Of a stretch of 7,328 bases of DNA, positions 5,864-7,328 are shown one piece after another; the first letter of the stretch is position 1, and each line of letters starts with the position of its first letter. The DNA is from Deltaproteobacteria bacterium (GTDB taxonomy: Bacteria; Desulfobacterota; DSM-4660; Desulfatiglandales; Desulfatiglandaceae), in the NCBI GenBank assembly GCA_018644785.1, contig JABGPV010000249.1, forward strand, positions 1 to 7,328, read 5' to 3'. The notes under the pieces were generated by a model. That model was not told the origin of the DNA. It was given only the letters and a program-made list of their open reading frames with translations, and searched no databases. The position numbers were made by a program, and so were the translations under genes.

Positions 5864-7328
5864 CTATTTTTTGACCCGTTTTCGAAAGGTATAAAGGAGT
5901 TTCAGCAGGGAAATTAGAACCAGCCCGCCGGCGAACAGGTCTCCGGTGCGGGTGTAGATTGTGGGCGCTCGGGGCAAAAGGGAGATGGATCGACTAAGAA
6001 CCGCTTCCACAAAAAGGGCGGTTTTAGAAAGGATGGCGCCATCGGATCCGATAAAGGCGCTGAACCCCGTGTTGGCTGCGCGTATCATGGGAATACCGGT
6101 TTCCACCGAGCGGAATACCGCCATGCTCAGGTGTTGGTAGGGTGCACTGGTGGCGCCAAACCAGGCATCGTTGGTGATATTGACCAGGAGATTGGCGCCC
6201 TCCCTTGAAAGATCCCTGGCCAGTTCAGGGAAAATAGCTTCAAAACAGATGAGAACGCCCAGGGAAAGATCCTTATCTTTGAGTGGACTCTGTCGATCTC
6301 CTTGAGCAAAATTTCCGGCGGCTTGAACCAGGTGGCTGATAAAGGGCAGATATTGTTTCAAGGGGACATATTCACCGAAAGGCACCAGGTGCCGCTTGTC
6401 ATAATACTGCGTAAACGTGACGTCCGGCGTTATCATGTAGGCGCGGTTGTAGTATCTGATTTTCCGGTCGATACGCTTATGGGCAGGGCTGCCGAAAAGA
6501 AGCGCAGCCCCCAGTTCGTCGGAAAGACCCCTCATCTTCGGTGAAAAAAGAGGTGCGTCCTGGTAGAAAAAAGGAAGCGCCGTTTCAGGCCACACGACCA
6601 AGGCCGGCATTGAATCAGCGACCGAGCGGCTGAGCCTGAAATATGTTTGAAGGGTTTGTAACTGATAGGCTGGTTTCCATTTGACGGACTGGTCAATGTT
6701 GGCCTGTACTACGGCGGCGTTGATTTTCGGGGCCGTTTTGGTTTGGGCTCTCTTTTGTGTAACCTGATGAAACCCATAGGTTAATGTGCCCGCTGTCAGC
6801 AGCACCACGAAAAGCCACGCCCATTTAGGGAAGGGGTGTTCCGTCCCTTTTTTCCTGAAAAAGGATTGGAAGATCAGACCGTTTACAAGAACGACCAGAA
6901 AGGAAACGCCGTATATCCCGAAAAGGTTGGCAATTTGAATCACGGCGAGGTGCTCGTATTGGCTGTAGCCCAACAGACACCATGGAAATCCGGTAACGAG
7001 ATGGGCTCTCGCATATTCCAGACTGACCCAGAAGGCTGCCATGAAAAAGATGGAGAAGGAGCCGCGGTTCATTTGACAGGTGAAACAGGAAAACAATCCC
7101 GGGTACAGGGCCAGAAAAAGGGATAGCAGCAGGAGCGCCAACAGGCTGATGGCAAGTGGGAGGTTCCCGTATTGCTTAAGGACTACGATGATCCAGTACA
7201 TGAGGGTTATGAAATGAAAAAAACCCGCGATAAACCCCAATTTGAATGCGTTGCGGGGTGTTTTGTCCCAAATGGATACAAGCAGGGGGATGAGGGCAAT
7301 CCACGCGAGAAATGAAAGCTTCCCCGGT
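5864..7328 (-). CDS. lnt: Apolipoprotein N-acyltransferase (5' end outside window)
   Basis: This inner-membrane enzyme transfers an acyl chain from phospholipid to the N-terminal cysteine of apolipoproteins, the last step of lipoprotein maturation. The frame is open to the right edge, so the true start is outside; 487 residues are visible, of a family usually near 500-540. Numbered from the first full codon (7327), the N-terminus has several hydrophobic spans (about 5-20, 30-50, 57-79, 91-108, 129-153 and 170-186), then a periplasmic nitrilase-like domain (about 202-445), and a last membrane segment (466-480). The catalytic triad is present: E248 in VVWPETALPFF, K311 in YYDKRHLVPFGEYVP, and C361 in LGVLICFE. 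NDAWFG (386-391) and RAANTG (416-421) are also typical. A TTG at 7240 could be taken for the start, but upstream residues (PGKLSFLAWIALIPLL and on) are clearly Lnt-like, so it is internal. The gene converges on the LPS operon and is separately transcribed. Confidence 0.95.
   Translation of the reverse strand, partial: PGKLSFLAWIALIPLLVSIWDKTPRNAFKLGFIAGFFHFITLMYWIIVVLKQYGNLPLAISLLALLLLSLFLALYPGLFSCFTCQMNRGSFSIFFMAAFWVSLEYARAHLVTGFPWCLLGYSQYEHLAVIQIANLFGIYGVSFLVVLVNGLIFQSFFRKKGTEHPFPKWAWLFVVLLTAGTLTYGFHQVTQKRAQTKTAPKINAAVVQANIDQSVKWKPAYQLQTLQTYFRLSRSVADSMPALVVWPETALPFFYQDAPLFSPKMRGLSDELGAALLFGSPAHKRIDRKIRYYNRAYMITPDVTFTQYYDKRHLVPFGEYVPLKQYLPFISHLVQAAGNFAQGDRQSPLKDKDLSLGVLICFEAIFPELARDLSREGANLLVNITNDAWFGATSAPYQHLSMAVFRSVETGIPMIRAANTGFSAFIGSDGAILSKTALFVEAVLSRSISLLPRAPTIYTRTGDLFAGGLVLISLLKLLYTFRKRVKK

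Noticed and set aside
1..7328. A novel defence, mobile or biosynthetic system
   Set aside because: Every sizeable coding region is a known envelope biogenesis enzyme; no transposase, integrase, CRISPR repeats, tRNA or unknown multi-gene module was seen.

Overview
The window is a compact block of lipid A and inner-core lipopolysaccharide (LPS) genes from a Gram-negative (diderm) bacterium. Moderate GC content, frequent TTG starts, the gene mix (waaA, lpxK, lpxL, waaF, gmhB, waaC, a Trm112-like protein) and the Cys-rich tails of both heptosyltransferases suggest a deltaproteobacterium in the broad sense (Desulfobacterota). This placement is an inference from style and gene content; no marker gene proves it.

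Layout. Bases 1-5812 hold seven genes on the + strand, tightly packed or overlapping, that look like one operon: the 3' part of waaA (Kdo transferase, start outside the window), lpxK (lipid A 4'-kinase), lpxL (late acyltransferase), waaF-type heptosyltransferase, gmhB (heptose bisphosphate phosphatase), waaC-type heptosyltransferase, and a 55-codon zinc-ribbon protein of the UPF0434/Trm112-like family. A 51-base gap follows. A convergent - strand gene then runs off the right edge: lnt (apolipoprotein N-acyltransferase), whose first codons lie outside the window.

How the genes work together. LpxK phosphorylates the lipid A disaccharide to lipid IVA, WaaA adds Kdo, LpxL adds a secondary acyl chain, GmhB takes part in making the ADP-heptose donor, and the two heptosyltransferases attach the first inner-core heptoses to Kdo. 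All act in the cytoplasm or at the cytoplasmic face of the inner membrane. Lnt finishes lipoprotein maturation on the periplasmic side and so is linked only through envelope building.

Non-coding structure. Two of the operon's gene junctions carry repeat-like, hairpin-forming DNA: an inverted array of heptamers (AAAGCTG-like) at waaA/lpxK, and a GC-rich 27-nt inverted repeat at gmhB/waaC. Both change where an automated start call would fall. A third, perfect 10-bp palindrome lies inside the end of lpxK, just before the lpxL ribosome binding site. I see no unknown multi-gene system, mobile element, RNA gene or CRISPR array; the enzymes are standard and the interest lies mainly in these junction elements.
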